Positions 44,225 through 44,701 of a stretch of DNA of 44,701 nucleotides are shown here, in pieces. This DNA comes from Vulcanimicrobiota bacterium (lineage in GTDB: Bacteria > Vulcanimicrobiota > Vulcanimicrobiia > Vulcanimicrobiales > Vulcanimicrobiaceae): the NCBI GenBank assembly GCA_003161435.1, contig PMOS01000039.1:1-44701 (forward strand), in the 5' to 3' direction. Positions within the stretch are counted from its first letter, which is position 1, and the number at the start of each line of letters is the position of its first letter. Position numbers and translations under genes: made by a program. The notes under the pieces were generated by a model, which was given only the letters and a program-made list of their open reading frames with translations, was not told the DNA's origin and ran no database searches.

Positions 44225-44273
44225 AAAAAGAAAAGGCCGCGGAGGCCGTCGCGTTTCGACGGTTTCCGCGGCC
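44225..44273 (-). terminator. Intrinsic terminator of the Pro-Thr-rich protein gene
   Basis: GGCCGCGGA (44235-44243) pairs with TCCGCGGCC (44265-44273), with an inner stem CCGTCG/CGACGG. On the minus strand the hairpin is followed by TTTTCTTTTT. It lies 18 bp after the stop of the gene at 44291. Confidence 0.9.
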
Positions 44274-44290
44274 GAGGGTGGGCCGGTGGA

Positions 44291-44701
44291 TCAGTGTCGA
44301 GCGGTCGAGTTGATCGTACCGGTCGTCGTGGTGACGTAGACGGTCTCGCCGATGCTCTGACCGTGGTTGTCGGTGATCTTGATCTGGCAGGTTCCGGCGG
44401 CGACCGAGGTCACCGTGAACGTCGCGCTCGGTCCGGTCCCGGCCGGCGGCGAGAACGTCGCGATCCCCGCGCACGACGAGGGCGCACCGCTCGTCGCGGT
44501 CAGCGGGCCGGCGTAGTTGCTCTCGGTCGCGCTGAACGTCGCCTGGGCACCGCTCGTCGTGAACGATACCGATGGCGTCGAGAGCGCCAGCGGCCCCGGC
44601 GTCGACGCGGGCACCGGTGACGGCGTCGGCGACGGCGTGGGTGTCGGCGTCGGTGTCGGCGTCGGTGTTGGTGTCGGTGTCGGCGTCGGAGTCGGAGTCG
44701 G
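44291..44701 (-). CDS. C-terminal part of a Pro-Thr-repeat secreted protein, cut by the window edge
   Basis: The 136 visible residues run from inside a (Pro-Thr)n repeat, through PSPTPSPVPASTPG, into a beta-rich domain of about 95 residues (LALSTPSVSFTTSGAQATFSA, then ATFSPPAGTGPSATFTVTSVAAGTCQIKI in two strands' worth) that looks Ig-like or bacterial-surface type. Two cysteines (SCAG, GTCQ) could form a disulfide. The start lies beyond position 44701. The layout resembles the lipoprotein at 25002, which also carries a Pro-Thr linker. No function can be assigned. Confidence 0.7.
   Translation of the reverse strand, partial: PTPTPTPTPTPTPTPTPTPTPTPSPTPSPVPASTPGPLALSTPSVSFTTSGAQATFSATESNYAGPLTATSGAPSSCAGIATFSPPAGTGPSATFTVTSVAAGTCQIKITDNHGQSIGETVYVTTTTGTINSTARH

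Overview
The window is chromosomal DNA from a high-GC bacterium with short intergenic gaps, frequent GTG and TTG starts, and operons joined by ATGA or GTGA overlaps. Secreted proteins with long Pro-Thr/Ser linkers, Lys/Ala-rich histone H1-like tails and a glycolate/thiamine/glutamate gene content would fit a soil lineage such as Candidatus Eremiobacterota, or an actinobacterial or chloroflexotal relative. There is no rRNA or tRNA gene here, so the lineage is only an inference.

Left part (1-13.5 kb): a tyrosine recombinase; acetyl-CoA synthetase with a membrane-anchored partner; a small protein and a multi-pass membrane protein; a secreted GH125 alpha-mannosidase; an ECF sigma factor followed at once by a zinc-binding anti-sigma domain fused to a complete O6-alkylguanine-DNA alkyltransferase; a structured-RNA candidate ending in a strong terminator; a pyrrolidone carboxyl peptidase remnant; a PHP phosphoesterase with a histone H1-like tail; a peptide-type ABC binding lipoprotein; and pyrE.

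Middle part (13.5-34.7 kb): an MBL-fold hydrolase and a Bcp peroxiredoxin, a methyltransferase and a kinase-like protein, then thiO-thiS-thiG-rhodanese as a tightly overlapped thiazole operon. Next come ETF-quinone oxidoreductase, an M14 peptidase and glcF in one operon. glcD-glcE run divergently from hyi-garR, so the region encodes glycolate oxidation to glyoxylate and conversion of tartronate semialdehyde to glycerate; glyoxylate carboligase is not in the window. Accessory genes sit between these core genes: a BrnT/antitoxin pair, a TacT-type GNAT toxin with a short antitoxin, and a vapD remnant whose middle part is inverted.

Right part (34.7 kb to the end): a large glutamate synthase subunit, a STAS-domain protein, an M20 amidohydrolase, an acyl-CoA ligase, a lower-GC Vgb-like lipoprotein, a histone H1-like protein, and the C-terminal part of a Pro-Thr-rich secreted protein cut by the window edge.

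Two observations stand out. First, the sigma factor plus anti-sigma/alkyltransferase fusion looks like a self-contained alkylation-damage sensor. Second, two accessory cassettes (brnT/antitoxin beside the ETF-QO gene, and the Vgb-like lipoprotein beside the acyl-CoA ligase gene) are each bounded by a second, 87-89% identical, in-frame copy of the last 22-32 codons of the neighbouring core gene. That pattern suggests integration or recombination at gene 3' ends.
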